Shown: positions 7,232-15,988, numbered from the stretch's first letter. The stretch is 32,230 bases of DNA from Gammaproteobacteria bacterium RIFCSPHIGHO2_12_FULL_63_22 (GCA_001801685.1 MGYJ01000018.1:1-32230); one strand, 5' to 3'. A program made the numbers and translations. Notes: generated from the letters alone by a model not told the origin.

Positions 7232-8584
7232 TCATGGCCGGCCTGCAGCCGCGTCCAGCACGGCGACGCCGGTAGCTCTCTCAAGATCGACAGCGGCTGC
7301 CCAGCGCGCCCGCTGTGCTTCGATCCTGTCCTTTACTGACGCCAGGCGCGCGCGACGCGCGTCGAAAACTGCCGACGAATCCGTAGCGCCCTGGCGATAG
7401 GTTTGCCGCGCCAGCGTTTCGAGTCGTGTCTGCTGGGCGAGGTGATGGTCTGCGTGTCCGGCGGCCTGGTCGGCCGCCACCAGGTTGGCGATGGCGAGTT
7501 CGACTTCCAGCGGCACCTGGCGACGAACCGCTTCGGCGGAAAACTGTGCTTGCGCGACTTGTGCATCGGCGAGATCGCGGCGCGCCCTGCCCGTGTCGAA
7601 GATGGGCAGCGCGAGTTGCAAACCTGCGCCAGCAAAGTTCATGCCGCTGGTCTCGCGCATTCCAGCCGGGCCCACTGACGGTTGCGTGGCGCGCAATACG
7701 CCTGTACTCAGCTCCCGATCACGCCGGGCTTGTTGCACGCCGGCATCGGCGGCGGCCAGGGCTGCACGATGGGTTGATGCCAACGCTTGCAATGCCGGCT
7801 CGTCGATTCCAGGAAGGACGAAGGCCGGGAACGACGTGGGCAGCCGGATGCCTGCCGAGGAGGGCAGCCCGAGTTGAAGCGCGAGCGCCGCGCGAGCCTT
7901 TGCCAAAGCCGCCTCGGCCGCTTGCAACTCGTGGGCCTGCATCGAAACAATCGCCTGTTGTTCGGCGATGGTGCTTGCCCGAATCGCGCCTTGCCTGGCT
8001 TCGCCGGTGCGCAATTGCAGGATTTCATTTTCCAGCGCCCAGCCATCGCGCACCGACGCCAGCAAAGCCTGTGCAGCGATGGCCTCGTAGTAGGCCGCCT
8101 TGGTGTCCTGCACCAGGGCGACCAACTGGCCGATGACATCGGCTTCAAGTACGCGGCTGGCAGCGTCGGCGACAGCGATGCGGCGCGAGCGCGTGAACAA
8201 GTCGAACAGGTCCTGCATCAGGCTGTATTGCAGTTCGATGCGGCCGCCGCCGTCCGGGCGAAGCGCCATCAGGTCCAGCATCGGGTTGGCCAGCAAACCC
8301 GCTTGCACGCGTTCGGCCTGTGCTGCGTCCAGCCGGGCGAGTTGGGCGCGAACCTGCGGATTGTTCACCAGCGCGGCTTGCACGGCGCGATTGGCGGTCA
8401 ACCCCGTTTCCAGGAATCGCGGATCCAGGTATGGGTCGTCGGGCGCGGGTAGTCGCGCTGTTGATGAGCCCGCGTTGATGACTGCCGTTGCCACCTGCGA
8501 GTCATTCGCCTGCGGCGGCGCCGTCGCGCAACCGGTCCCCAAGAGCGACAGTGCCAGCAGCACGGAAACCCTGACATCGTTCAT
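7232..8584 (-). CDS. cusC: Outer-membrane efflux lipoprotein of a copper/silver RND pump (CusC/TolC-like)
   Basis: The 450-residue protein is a TolC-family outer-membrane channel. The signal peptide ends in LLGTGC, giving a lipidated Cys19 (the -3 position is Gly rather than Leu, slightly atypical). The mature part has the two long helical repeats of the family, with NPQVRAQLARLDAAQAERVQAGLLANPMLDL near residue 80 and a second repeat near residue 280. The start codon overlaps the cusA stop as ATGA, and GGAG lies about 10 bases upstream; a longer frame to 8626 has no support. It completes the three-part pump. Substrate is inferred from CusA and CusB; the channel itself does not show it. Confidence 0.85.
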   Translation of the reverse strand: MNDVRVSVLLALSLLGTGCATAPPQANDSQVATAVINAGSSTARLPAPDDPYLDPRFLETGLTANRAVQAALVNNPQVRAQLARLDAAQAERVQAGLLANPMLDLMALRPDGGGRIELQYSLMQDLFDLFTRSRRIAVADAASRVLEADVIGQLVALVQDTKAAYYEAIAAQALLASVRDGWALENEILQLRTGEARQGAIRASTIAEQQAIVSMQAHELQAAEAALAKARAALALQLGLPSSAGIRLPTSFPAFVLPGIDEPALQALASTHRAALAAADAGVQQARRDRELSTGVLRATQPSVGPAGMRETSGMNFAGAGLQLALPIFDTGRARRDLADAQVAQAQFSAEAVRRQVPLEVELAIANLVAADQAAGHADHHLAQQTRLETLARQTYRQGATDSSAVFDARRARLASVKDRIEAQRARWAAAVDLERATGVAVLDAAAGRP

Positions 8585-11500
8585 GCCGATTCTCCTTCTT
8601 GTTGCCGCAATCGGCGACTGAGCCAAAGTTTGTAAACCGCGGGAATGACGATCAAGGACAGCAGCGGCGCACTCAACATGCCGCCCAACATGGGCGCGGC
8701 GATTCGCTGCATGGTGGCGGCGCCTGCGCCGGTTGCGAGCACGATCGGCAACAAGCCCGCAACGATGGTCACCACGGTCATTGCCTTGGGCCGGACGCGA
8801 CGCAATGCGCCTTCGCTGAGTGCGTGGTCGAGGTCGGCCGTGGTTTTCAGTTCACCATTCGCACTCGCGCGTTTTACCGCGGCATCCAGGTAGATCAGCA
8901 TCACCACGCCAAATTCGGCCGCCACGCCGGCCAGTGCGATGAAGCCGACCGCCACCGCCACCGAAAACGAATAGCCCAGCAGCCACAGCAACCACAGGCC
9001 GCCGACCAGTGCGAACGGCACCGTCAGCATCACCAGGCTGGCTTCGGCCACGCGTCGGAAGGCGGCGAACAACAGTCCGAACACGATCACCAGCGTCAGG
9101 GGCACGGCCATGCGCAGGCGCTCGCCGGCGCGTTGCAGGTGTTCGTAGCTGCCGGCCCATTGCCAGGTGACGCCGGCCGCGGGTTTTGCATGCGCGGCCA
9201 GGGCGTCTTCGGCTCGGGCGATGTAGCGGCCGAGGTCTTTTTCATCGAGGTCGATGAAGACGTAGGCCGCGAGTTTCGCATCCTCGCTGCGGATCATCGG
9301 CGGGCCATCCGACAACGAAACCTTCGCCAACGCACCCAAGGGCAACTGCGCGCCCGATGGCGTCACCACCGGCAGCGCGGCAATCGCTTCCGGTGAATCG
9401 CGCCACGACTGCGGCGTGCGCAATGCAATCGGATAGCGCTCGCGTCCTTCCACCGCGCGACCGATGGCCTCGCCACCGATGGCCGATGCCAACCAAGCCT
9501 GCGCGTCCTCCATGGACACGCCGTGTCTGGCGAGCATCTCCCGGTCCGGCACGACATCAATCTGCCGTGCATCGGCGGCGCGTTCGGCAAAGGCCGAACG
9601 CGTGCCCGGAACCTTCGACAGGATCGATGCAATGCGTTCGGCTTCCTTGCTGATGGTGGCGACGTCCGGCCCGGTAACGCGTACACCCAATGGCGTGCGA
9701 ATGCCGCTGACCTGCATGTTGATCCGGTTGAGGACGGGTGGCACCCACGCGGCGGTCAGTCCGGGCAAGGCCAGCTTCTGCTGCAGTTCCGCGACCAACT
9801 TTTCACGCGTCATGCCGGGCCGCCACTGGTCTTCGGGTTTGAACTGGATGGTCGTCTCCAGCATCGTCAGCGGCGCGGGATCGGTCGCCGTTTCTGCACG
9901 CCCGGCCTTGCCGAACACACTTGCGACTTCGGGTACTGATTTGATCAATCGATCCGTGCGCTGCAGAACGGCCAGCGCCTGGCCGGGCGACAGGCCGGGC
10001 AGGGTGGTGGGCATGTAAAGCAGGTCGCCTTCCTCCAGTTCGGGCATGAACTCGCTGCCCATGCGGCTCAAGGGCCACAGTGCGCTGAGCAAGCCCAGCA
10101 GCGCGAGCAACACGATGGTCTTCGGCCGACGCAGCGCAAAGGCCAGCGCGGGGCGATACGCGCCCACGATCCAGCGCGTCAGTCGGAACTCCGATTCATC
10201 GGCGAATCGCCCGCGAATCAGGTAGCCCATCAACACCGGCACCAGCGTGACGGCGAGCCCCGCGGACACGGCCAGCGCCCAGGTCTTGGTCCAGGCCAGC
10301 GGCGCGAACATGCGGCCTTCCTGCGCCTGCAACACGAACACCGGCAGGAAGGACAGTGCGGTGATCAGCAGCGAGAAGAACAGCGCAGGCCCGACTTCGA
10401 CGGCGCTGGCGGCGATCACGCGCCAATGGTCGGCGCCCTCGGCCGGCTTGCCCTCGTGGGCCTTGGCCCAGTCCTCGAGGTGCTTGTGTGCGTTCTCGAT
10501 CATCACCACGGCGGCATCGACCATGGCGCCGATGGCGATGGCGATGCCGCCCAGCGACATGATGTTGGCGTTCATGCCCTGCCATCGCATGATCGCCAGC
10601 GCCACCAGCACACCCAGCGGCAGGCTGATGACGGCCACCAGCGCCGAGCGCACATGCCACAGGAACAGGGCGCAGACCAGCGACACCAGCAACAATTCCT
10701 CGACGAGTTTTCCGCGCAGGTTTTCCACCGCGCGTTCGATCAGGTTGGAGCGGTCGTACACGGTCACGATCTCGACGCCGGGTGGCAAGCTCGCGCGCAG
10801 GCTTTCCAGCCGCAGCTTCACCGCATCGATCACGGCCTTGGCGTTTTCTCCATCACGCATCACCACGATGCCGCCGACCGCTTCGCCTTCGCCGTTGAGT
10901 TCGGCAATGCCATTGCGCGGCGCGGGGCCGAAGCGCAATTCCGCCACGTCGCGCAACAGCACGGCCTTGCCGTCCTTCATCACGCCGGTCGGCACGGCGC
11001 CCAGGTCGTCCAGCGAGCGGATGTAGCCGACGCCGCGCACGATGTATTCGCTCTCGGCCATTTCCAGCCGGGCGCCGCTGGTTTCGCTATTGGCTGCGCG
11101 GATGGCCGCGATCAGTTGGTTGAAGCCGATGCCATACGCCTGCAATCTGCGCGGATCGACCACGGCTTCATATTGGCGGACGAAGCCGCCGACGCTGGCC
11201 ACTTCCGCCACGCCGGGTACGCGCTGCAGTTCGAAGCGCAGGCGCCAGTCCTGCAGTGATCGCAATTGCGCGAGGTCGAGCTGGTGCGTGCGGTCGACCA
11301 GTGCGTACTGATAGACCCAGCCGACGCCGGTCGCGTCGGGCCCGAGTTGCGGTTCGACGCCCTCGGGCAGGTCGCTGCGTACCTGCGACAAATATTCCAG
11401 CACGCGCGACCGCGCCCAGTACAGGTCGGTGCCGTCCTCGAACAAGACGTATACGAACGAATCGCCGTACATCGAAAAACCGCGCACGGCCTTGGCGCGC

Positions 11501-11730
11501 GGTACCGCCAGCATGCGCGTGGTGATGGGATAGGTGACCTGGTCCTCGATGATCTGCGGCGCCTGGCCCGCATACGGCGTGCGGATGATGACCTGCACGT
11601 CGGACAGGTCTGGAATGGCATCGAGTGGCAACTGGCGCACCGAGACGATGCTGAGCACCGCCAGCAGCGCGGCCAGCGCCAACACCAGGCCGCGATTGGC
11701 CAGCGAGGCGTGGATCAGTCGTTCGATCAT
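8581..11730 (-). CDS. cusA: CusA, Cu(I)/Ag(I) RND efflux pump subunit
   Basis: The 1049-residue inner-membrane pump of the heavy-metal RND family exports Cu(I)/Ag(I) using the proton gradient. The three metal-binding methionines of E. coli CusA are present at the same positions: Met573 (GDLLYMPTT), Met623 (PLTMLETT) and Met672 (NRINMQVSG). Asp405 of the proton relay is in GAMVDAAVVM. The protein has the usual 12 membrane segments in two halves, each preceded by a large periplasmic domain. This rules strongly for monovalent copper or silver over the zinc/cobalt CzcA type, which lacks the methionine set. Both ends overlap neighbours by 4 bases (ATGA), so the three pump genes are translationally coupled. 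Confidence 0.96.
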   Translation of the reverse strand: MIERLIHASLANRGLVLALAALLAVLSIVSVRQLPLDAIPDLSDVQVIIRTPYAGQAPQIIEDQVTYPITTRMLAVPRAKAVRGFSMYGDSFVYVLFEDGTDLYWARSRVLEYLSQVRSDLPEGVEPQLGPDATGVGWVYQYALVDRTHQLDLAQLRSLQDWRLRFELQRVPGVAEVASVGGFVRQYEAVVDPRRLQAYGIGFNQLIAAIRAANSETSGARLEMAESEYIVRGVGYIRSLDDLGAVPTGVMKDGKAVLLRDVAELRFGPAPRNGIAELNGEGEAVGGIVVMRDGENAKAVIDAVKLRLESLRASLPPGVEIVTVYDRSNLIERAVENLRGKLVEELLLVSLVCALFLWHVRSALVAVISLPLGVLVALAIMRWQGMNANIMSLGGIAIAIGAMVDAAVVMIENAHKHLEDWAKAHEGKPAEGADHWRVIAASAVEVGPALFFSLLITALSFLPVFVLQAQEGRMFAPLAWTKTWALAVSAGLAVTLVPVLMGYLIRGRFADESEFRLTRWIVGAYRPALAFALRRPKTIVLLALLGLLSALWPLSRMGSEFMPELEEGDLLYMPTTLPGLSPGQALAVLQRTDRLIKSVPEVASVFGKAGRAETATDPAPLTMLETTIQFKPEDQWRPGMTREKLVAELQQKLALPGLTAAWVPPVLNRINMQVSGIRTPLGVRVTGPDVATISKEAERIASILSKVPGTRSAFAERAADARQIDVVPDREMLARHGVSMEDAQAWLASAIGGEAIGRAVEGRERYPIALRTPQSWRDSPEAIAALPVVTPSGAQLPLGALAKVSLSDGPPMIRSEDAKLAAYVFIDLDEKDLGRYIARAEDALAAHAKPAAGVTWQWAGSYEHLQRAGERLRMAVPLTLVIVFGLLFAAFRRVAEASLVMLTVPFALVGGLWLLWLLGYSFSVAVAVGFIALAGVAAEFGVVMLIYLDAAVKRASANGELKTTADLDHALSEGALRRVRPKAMTVVTIVAGLLPIVLATGAGAATMQRIAAPMLGGMLSAPLLSLIVIPAVYKLWLSRRLRQQEGESA

Positions 11731-12959
11731 GGCGATGCGCCTTGTTTCGGCATCGCATCGGCATCCATCTGGTCAAGTCCGGACTGCAGGCTTGCTTCCG
11801 CATCGAGCAGGAACTGGCCGGAACTTACGAAGCGATCCGTCGCGACCAGTCCGCCCACGATCTCCACGTCATCGCCGTAGCGTTGTCCCAGTTGCACCGC
11901 AGTCGGCACGAAGCGCTTGTTGGCGCGCTGGAGCAAGATGCGATCGCCTTGCGCGGTACGGATAACGGCGGATACGGGAACCAGCAGCACATCGTCGCGC
12001 GGCTGGCCTTCGACCACCGCATCGAGCAGGGTGCCCAAGGGCAGCGCGCGCGCGTCGGCAATGGCAAAGCGCAGGGCTTGCGTTTGCGTCACGGGATCGA
12101 GGAGGGGAACGAAGGTGCCGTTGTCTCCCAACCATTCGCGGCCGGGCGCGCCGGGCACGGTGAAGCGCGCGGAAAGTGGTTCGCCCAACATCACCCGCTG
12201 CGCAGGAAACAGCTGCGCTTCGATCCAGGCGGCGTTGCGCGAAGAGAAATCGGCGATCAGTGTGTCGGGCGATATGCTGGAACCTTCACGCACGCCCAGT
12301 TCGGTAACGATGCCGGACACCGGCGCGCGCAGTGGCAAGCGGCGGGACGACTTGCCGGCGCGACGAATCGCCTGGATGTCGCCATCGGCGATGCCGAAGC
12401 GGCGCAGTCGTTCGGTGGCGGCCGCGGCCATATCGGAACCGAGCAACAGTTCTTCCTGTGCCTGCACCAATTCCGGCGAATAGATTTCAGCGACCACCGC
12501 ACCAGCCGAAACGGATTGTCCTTCCGCGCGCACCGCGAGGCGCTCGACCCAGCCGTTGACGCGTGATTGCAGCCGGGCCTGTGCCCTCGCATCAGAAACC
12601 ACGCGAGCGGGAACCCGAACGCTGGGTCGAACTGTTCGAACCACCGGCTTGCCGATGCGGATGCCCAGGCTCTGCACGATCGACGGGCTGACGGCGATGC
12701 CGTCCGATTCATTGGCCTCGGCAAACTTGGGGACCAGCGCCATGTCCATGAACGGTGATGGACCCGGTTTGTCGAAATGCACCTCGGGGCGCATTGGGTC
12801 GTAGTAGTACAGGACGCGGGGTTCAGCTGTTCGCTTCACCTCGGCGGCAGGCGGCGTGGGCGCATCGCGCTGGCACGAGACGAGGGTCGCCAGCATCGCC
12901 AGCACGGCGAGCGACAACACGGCTTTGCGCCCGAGGGCGGCAATCAAGGAAATTTTCAT
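11727..12959 (-). CDS. cusB: CusB, periplasmic adaptor of the copper/silver efflux pump
   Basis: This 410-residue membrane-fusion protein links CusA to CusC. The signal peptide ends in the lipobox LVSC (Cys29). Residues 50-78 form a heavy-metal-binding motif, YYYDPMRPEVHFDKPGPSPF followed by MDMALVPK. Met56, Met71 and Met73 have the same 15/2 spacing as the Cu(I) ligands Met49, Met64 and Met66 of E. coli CusB. Lipoyl/barrel-sandwich and beta-barrel domains follow (SVSAGAVVAEIYSPELVQAQEEL near residue 150, helical hairpin to about 210). The start has GGAA about 8 bases upstream. There is no CusF gene in the window; the upstream copL-like gene may play a comparable periplasmic role. Confidence 0.93.
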   Translation of the reverse strand: MKISLIAALGRKAVLSLAVLAMLATLVSCQRDAPTPPAAEVKRTAEPRVLYYYDPMRPEVHFDKPGPSPFMDMALVPKFAEANESDGIAVSPSIVQSLGIRIGKPVVRTVRPSVRVPARVVSDARAQARLQSRVNGWVERLAVRAEGQSVSAGAVVAEIYSPELVQAQEELLLGSDMAAAATERLRRFGIADGDIQAIRRAGKSSRRLPLRAPVSGIVTELGVREGSSISPDTLIADFSSRNAAWIEAQLFPAQRVMLGEPLSARFTVPGAPGREWLGDNGTFVPLLDPVTQTQALRFAIADARALPLGTLLDAVVEGQPRDDVLLVPVSAVIRTAQGDRILLQRANKRFVPTAVQLGQRYGDDVEIVGGLVATDRFVSSGQFLLDAEASLQSGLDQMDADAMPKQGASP

Positions 12960-13022
12960 GGCGATTTCCGGTGAACGCGAACACGCGCGGACGCCGAGGG
13001 CGCCGCGGATCAGGTGTCGGTG

Positions 13023-13403
13023 TCAGGCGGAAATCGGAGGTCGCAAGCCGGGGCTGGGCGGTGGTGAACTGAAGGCGCGCGCGATCGCTGCAGGCTGCGC
13101 GGATTGGCGCTGGAAGTAACCAGGCAAGGCTGGAATCGCAGGAGGAAGCGGAGTGCTGGCCTGGCATCGCGCCAAGCATTGGTCGTCGCAATCCTGGCCC
13201 GAGGGTGCACACGGATTGCCGCTTTCGTGGCAAGGCGCCTGGTCACCGTGCTGCCCGGCCATGCCGGCGCAGCAGTCGTCCTTCATCGGGGCGGTCGCTG
13301 CGTGGGCGATCGCCATGCCATTGACCAGCAGCGCCAGCGTGACCAGCGCGGTGGCCAGCCATCGGGCCAACGGTGTCCGGAAGGGGCGGTAGGGCCGTTT
13401 CAT
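13023..13403 (-). CDS. CopL-like metal-binding leader protein
   Basis: The 126-residue secreted protein has a signal peptide (LATALVTLALLVNGMAIAHA, cleavage near residue 35), then a metal-ligand-rich segment of Met, Cys and His: MKDDCCAGMAGQHGDQAPCH, then NPCAPSGQDCDDQCLARC. The C-terminus SSPPPSPGLRPPISA resembles the end of CopL-family proteins, which in Xanthomonas precede copper-resistance genes and are needed for their copper-induced expression. It lies 63 bases before cusB on the same strand and is probably first in the cus operon. A 9-bp hairpin sits in its 5' leader. The name is based on composition, C-terminal motif and position; a general periplasmic copper chaperone is the alternative. 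Confidence 0.74.
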   Translation of the reverse strand: MKRPYRPFRTPLARWLATALVTLALLVNGMAIAHAATAPMKDDCCAGMAGQHGDQAPCHESGNPCAPSGQDCDDQCLARCQASTPLPPAIPALPGYFQRQSAQPAAIARAFSSPPPSPGLRPPISA

Positions 13404-13415
13404 GCGAATCCAGTC

Positions 13416-13440
13416 TGCGCCCGGCCTCAGACCGGGCGCA
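13416..13440 (-). promoter_or_regulatory. Hairpin in the leader of the copL-like gene
   Basis: A perfect 9-bp stem (TGCGCCCGG/CCGGGCGCA, 7-base loop) ends 12 bases before the copL-like start codon on the minus strand. There is no T-run. Its position next to the start region suggests a role in translation or mRNA stability. Confidence 0.4.
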
Positions 13441-13466
13441 AGTACCGGGGTTCCGCAAGTCCGGCG

Positions 13467-13494
13467 CCGGGCTGCCCTGGCAGGCGCAGCCCGG
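13467..13494 (-). terminator. GC-rich hairpin after the ferritin-like gene
   Basis: CCGGGCTGC and GCAGCCCGG form a perfect 9-bp stem with a 10-base loop, 13 bases beyond the stop codon of the gene at 13508-14122. It lacks a T-run, so intrinsic termination is uncertain. Confidence 0.4.
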
Positions 13495-13507
13495 TCGGAG
13501 GACAGGT

Positions 13508-14122
13508 CTACTGACGAAGCAATTGGTCGCGGGCCTTTTCAGCGCGCGAGGCGCCGATGGCTGTCTGCACCTGCTTCACTTCTTCCGGCGGCGGCAATAC
13601 GGCGGGGAAACCCAGCGACTGGATCCACAATTCGCGACACCAGCCGCGCGTGTGGTAGAGGTGATGGTCCTCGTCATCTTCGACGGCTTCGTGCGCGGCC
13701 TTCAGGATCTTGGCTTCGGGGCCGGTGCCATGCGTCGCCACGTGGCCGATCAGTTCCCAGTTGGTGTGGTCCTTGGTTTCGGCCAGCACCACGCATTCGC
13801 AGGCCACCAGTTCGGCGGCCGCGGGGTCGCCCGATTCCAGCGCCAGTTCCATCGCGCGCACCAGCGACTTGCCGATGTGCCCGACCACCTTGCGTCCCGG
13901 CGAGAGCTCGTTGGGATCGAGATCCAGCGCTTCCAGCACACGGGTCAGCACCTCGACGTGGGTGCGGGTCTGGTCGAGGTATTCCGACCATTCCTTGCGC
14001 AGGTCATCGTTCACCGCGCACATCAGCGCCGTTTCGTAAATCCTGACGCCGCCCTGTTCGGTTTCCAGTGCCTGGAAAAGCAACTCGTTCAGTTGCGCCT
14101 TGTCGTATGAAGTCTTTTTCAT
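13508..14122 (-). CDS. Ferritin-like four-helix protein
   Basis: The 204-residue protein has no signal peptide and looks all-helical. Paired metal-ligand-type motifs occur in four successive helices: LETEQGGVRIYE (20-30), YLDQTRTHVEVL (48-59), ACECVVLAETKDH (107-119) and AHEAVEDDEDHH (143-154). Glu22, His55, Glu109/Glu115 and Glu148/His153 are plausible ligands of a di-iron centre. This fits the ferritin-like superfamily, but not a classical bacterioferritin or DPS; I do not know a defined function. The start has no strong Shine-Dalgarno. It lies upstream of the cus operon on the same strand with two hairpins in between, so a common role in metal or oxidative stress is possible but not shown. 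Confidence 0.72.
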   Translation of the reverse strand: MKKTSYDKAQLNELLFQALETEQGGVRIYETALMCAVNDDLRKEWSEYLDQTRTHVEVLTRVLEALDLDPNELSPGRKVVGHIGKSLVRAMELALESGDPAAAELVACECVVLAETKDHTNWELIGHVATHGTGPEAKILKAAHEAVEDDEDHHLYHTRGWCRELWIQSLGFPAVLPPPEEVKQVQTAIGASRAEKARDQLLRQ

Positions 14123-14203
14123 GGCCGCACCATCCGTGGTTGGGGGAATGAAAAATTACGCCGGGCTTGGAAAATGTGCGCTGAATGTTTGGTGGCGCTG
14201 CGT

Positions 14204-14962
14204 TCAGTCAGCCAACAACGGCAGCCGATCCGACAGCGGAGGCATCCATCCCGCACTCCCGACCAAGCGCTGGTCATGCCGATAATCCTCGTGCACACGC
14301 AGCACCCAGGCATCGCGTGCAAACGCCAGCTTCAGGCTGGCGACGATGCGGTCGAAGGAATGCGCTTCATCGGCATTGCTGTCCAGGTGCACGACGCCGG
14401 GCGTTGGCCGCTCGAGTAGTTTCATCAATGCGGCGGCCGTGTCCTGCATGAAGGAACACGCAGGCGTCCAAGCGCTGCTCGCAGCCACATGCCCTTCCTT
14501 CGCCTGCCAGGCATCGAGTGCCTTCAGCATGTTGTTGCCCGGCTGTTGCGGATCGATCTGCCAGCCGATCCGGGCAACCGACGCATCCGGATAGGCGGAC
14601 AGCACGGCGGATTCGCAGGCGATCTTGTATTGCCCATACGGATCTTTCGAATTGCGCTCGGCATCGATGGCGTGCGGTCCATCGGGGACCGAGTCGAACA
14701 CCATCGCCGTGCTGGTGAACACGAAAGGGATGCGCCGGCCTTTCGCCTCGGCCGCCAGCCTGCCCGCCCAATCGGCGCCGCCCATGCCCAGGTGGGCAAT
14801 GGCATCAGGTTTTTCGGCAGCCAGGAAGCGGGCGCAGCCGGCCGCGTCGTCCGGGTCCACCTGGGCGCGATCCCATCCCACCACCTCCACGCCCGCCAAG
14901 GCCGCGGCGCGCGCCAGATGGGGCGCCAGCGTGCCGCCCAGGCCGGTGATGATCCATTTCAT
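14204..14962 (-). CDS. RmlD-like NAD(P)-dependent sugar/epimerase-type reductase
   Basis: The 252-residue protein is an extended short-chain dehydrogenase. The N-terminal nucleotide-binding loop is GLGGTLAPHL (7-16). FTSTAMVF near residue 82 supplies the catalytic Ser/Thr, and YGQYK near residue 113 has the catalytic Tyr and Lys. The overall pattern (PDAIAHLGMGG, RIPFVFTSTAMVFD, DPYGQYKIACE, VARIGW) is that of RmlD substrate-binding-domain proteins, which reduce dTDP-4-keto sugars. At 252 residues it is shorter than typical RmlD (about 290-300), and no other dTDP-rhamnose gene is nearby, so the substrate is unknown. TAAGCT ends 6 bases before the ATG, with no Shine-Dalgarno. It is divergent from oleB. 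Confidence 0.75.
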   Translation of the reverse strand: MKWIITGLGGTLAPHLARAAALAGVEVVGWDRAQVDPDDAAGCARFLAAEKPDAIAHLGMGGADWAGRLAAEAKGRRIPFVFTSTAMVFDSVPDGPHAIDAERNSKDPYGQYKIACESAVLSAYPDASVARIGWQIDPQQPGNNMLKALDAWQAKEGHVAASSAWTPACSFMQDTAAALMKLLERPTPGVVHLDSNADEAHSFDRIVASLKLAFARDAWVLRVHEDYRHDQRLVGSAGWMPPLSDRLPLLAD

Positions 14963-14968
14963 CGGGAA

Positions 14969-14974
14969 AGCTTA
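14969..14974 (-). promoter_or_regulatory. Candidate -10 box of the RmlD-like gene (leaderless type)
   Basis: TAAGCT on the minus strand is followed by exactly 6 bases and then the ATG. No -35 match and no ribosome-binding site are seen. Confidence 0.35.
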
Positions 14975-15046
14975 GCTTGGCTCCCGCGAATCGGGCGAAA
15001 TGCAGGCATTGGCGGGTTGCGAGACCCCATTCGAGCCATCTGCCCG

Positions 15047-15052
15047 TAAAAT
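15047..15052 (+). promoter_or_regulatory. Candidate -10 box of oleB
   Basis: TAAAAT lies 45 bases before the oleB ATG, which would give a leader of about 38 bases. No good -35 element is found at 16-18 bases upstream. Confidence 0.3.
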
Positions 15053-15097
15053 GCCGGTCATTCCATCGAATCGCCCACAGGGCGCGTGACCGTGCCC

Positions 15098-15988
15098 ATG
15101 ACCTTCCCCGATTACCCCTTCACCCCGAACTCCTACGTGCAACCCAGCGGCCTGCGCCAGAGCTATCTTGACGAAGGCCCGCGCGATGGCGACGTGGTGG
15201 TGATGCTGCATGGCAATCCGTCGTGGAGTTTCTACTGGCGCAAGCTGGTGCTCGGTTTGCGCGACCGCTATCGCTGCATCGTGCCCGACCACATCGGCAT
15301 GGGGCTTTCCGAAAAACCGGGCGACGACAAGTACGAATACACGCTGCAATCGCGCGTGGACGACCTGGACCGATTGCTTGATTCACTGAAGCTCGGCAAC
15401 AACATCACCCTGGCCGTGCACGACTGGGGCGGCATGATCGGATTCGGCTGGGCGCTGAAGCACAGTGCGCGCGTGAAGCGCATCGTCATCCTCAACACTG
15501 CCTCGTTCCCGCTGCCGCCGGCCAAGGCGATGCCCTGGCAGCTCAAGCTGGGCCGCGATTCCTTGCTGGGCGCGGGCCTGATCCGCGGTTTCAATGCCTT
15601 CGCCGATGGCGCCACGCGCTTTGGCGTCATCAACAAGATGCCCAACGATGTGCGCGCCGCCTACAACGCGCCTTACGACAGCTGGGCCAACCGCATCAGC
15701 ACGCTGCGCTTCGTGCAGGACATTCCGCTGTCGCCCGCCGACCGCGCCTGGTCGCTGGTGGAAGCGGCAGGAAAGAAATTGCACGAATACGCCGACCGGC
15801 CGGTGTTCATCGGTTGGGGGCTGAAGGACTTCGTGTTCGACAAGCACTTCCTGAAGGTGTTCGAGACGCAATTGCCGAACGCCGAAAAACACGTGTTCGC
15901 CGATGCCGGGCACTACGTGCTGGAAGACAAGGCCGATGACCTGGTGCCGGCGATCCGCAAGTTCCTGGATTCGCACCCGCTGGTTTGA
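15098..15988 (+). CDS. oleB: OleB, beta-lactone decarboxylase
   Basis: OleB converts the cis-beta-lactone made by OleC to a cis-olefin and CO2. The 296-residue alpha/beta-hydrolase belongs to the haloalkane-dehalogenase-like group III. HGNPSWSFYW (38-47) forms the oxyanion region, Asp109 in VHDWGGMIGFGW is the nucleophile, His272 in DAGHYVLEDK is the catalytic base, and Asp244/Asp248 in WGLKDFVFDKHF are candidates for the acid. MTFPDYPFTP at the N-terminus matches the Xanthomonas protein, so I chose the ATG at 15098 over an in-frame GTG at 15086. A chlorinated-substrate dehalogenase is the superficial alternative, but oleC and oleD nearby settle the role. It stands alone between two minus-strand genes. 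Confidence 0.94.
   Translation: MTFPDYPFTPNSYVQPSGLRQSYLDEGPRDGDVVVMLHGNPSWSFYWRKLVLGLRDRYRCIVPDHIGMGLSEKPGDDKYEYTLQSRVDDLDRLLDSLKLGNNITLAVHDWGGMIGFGWALKHSARVKRIVILNTASFPLPPAKAMPWQLKLGRDSLLGAGLIRGFNAFADGATRFGVINKMPNDVRAAYNAPYDSWANRISTLRFVQDIPLSPADRAWSLVEAAGKKLHEYADRPVFIGWGLKDFVFDKHFLKVFETQLPNAEKHVFADAGHYVLEDKADDLVPAIRKFLDSHPLV

Noticed and set aside
7223-7245. Bidirectional terminator between oleA and cusC
   Set aside because: Only a 5-bp stem with a long loop and no T-run is seen in the 9-base gap and its flanks.
8581-11730. Zn/Co/Cd efflux pump (CzcA)
   Set aside because: The three Cu(I)-relay methionines are all present at the CusA positions.
7223-15097. Recently acquired island separating oleA from oleB
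   Set aside because: No repeats, tRNA, integrase or change in base composition that I can see at the borders; ordinary rearrangement or ancestral order is simpler.
15098-15988. Haloalkane dehalogenase
   Set aside because: The fold and nucleophile are shared, but the N-terminus, motif spacing and the oleC/oleD context identify OleB.
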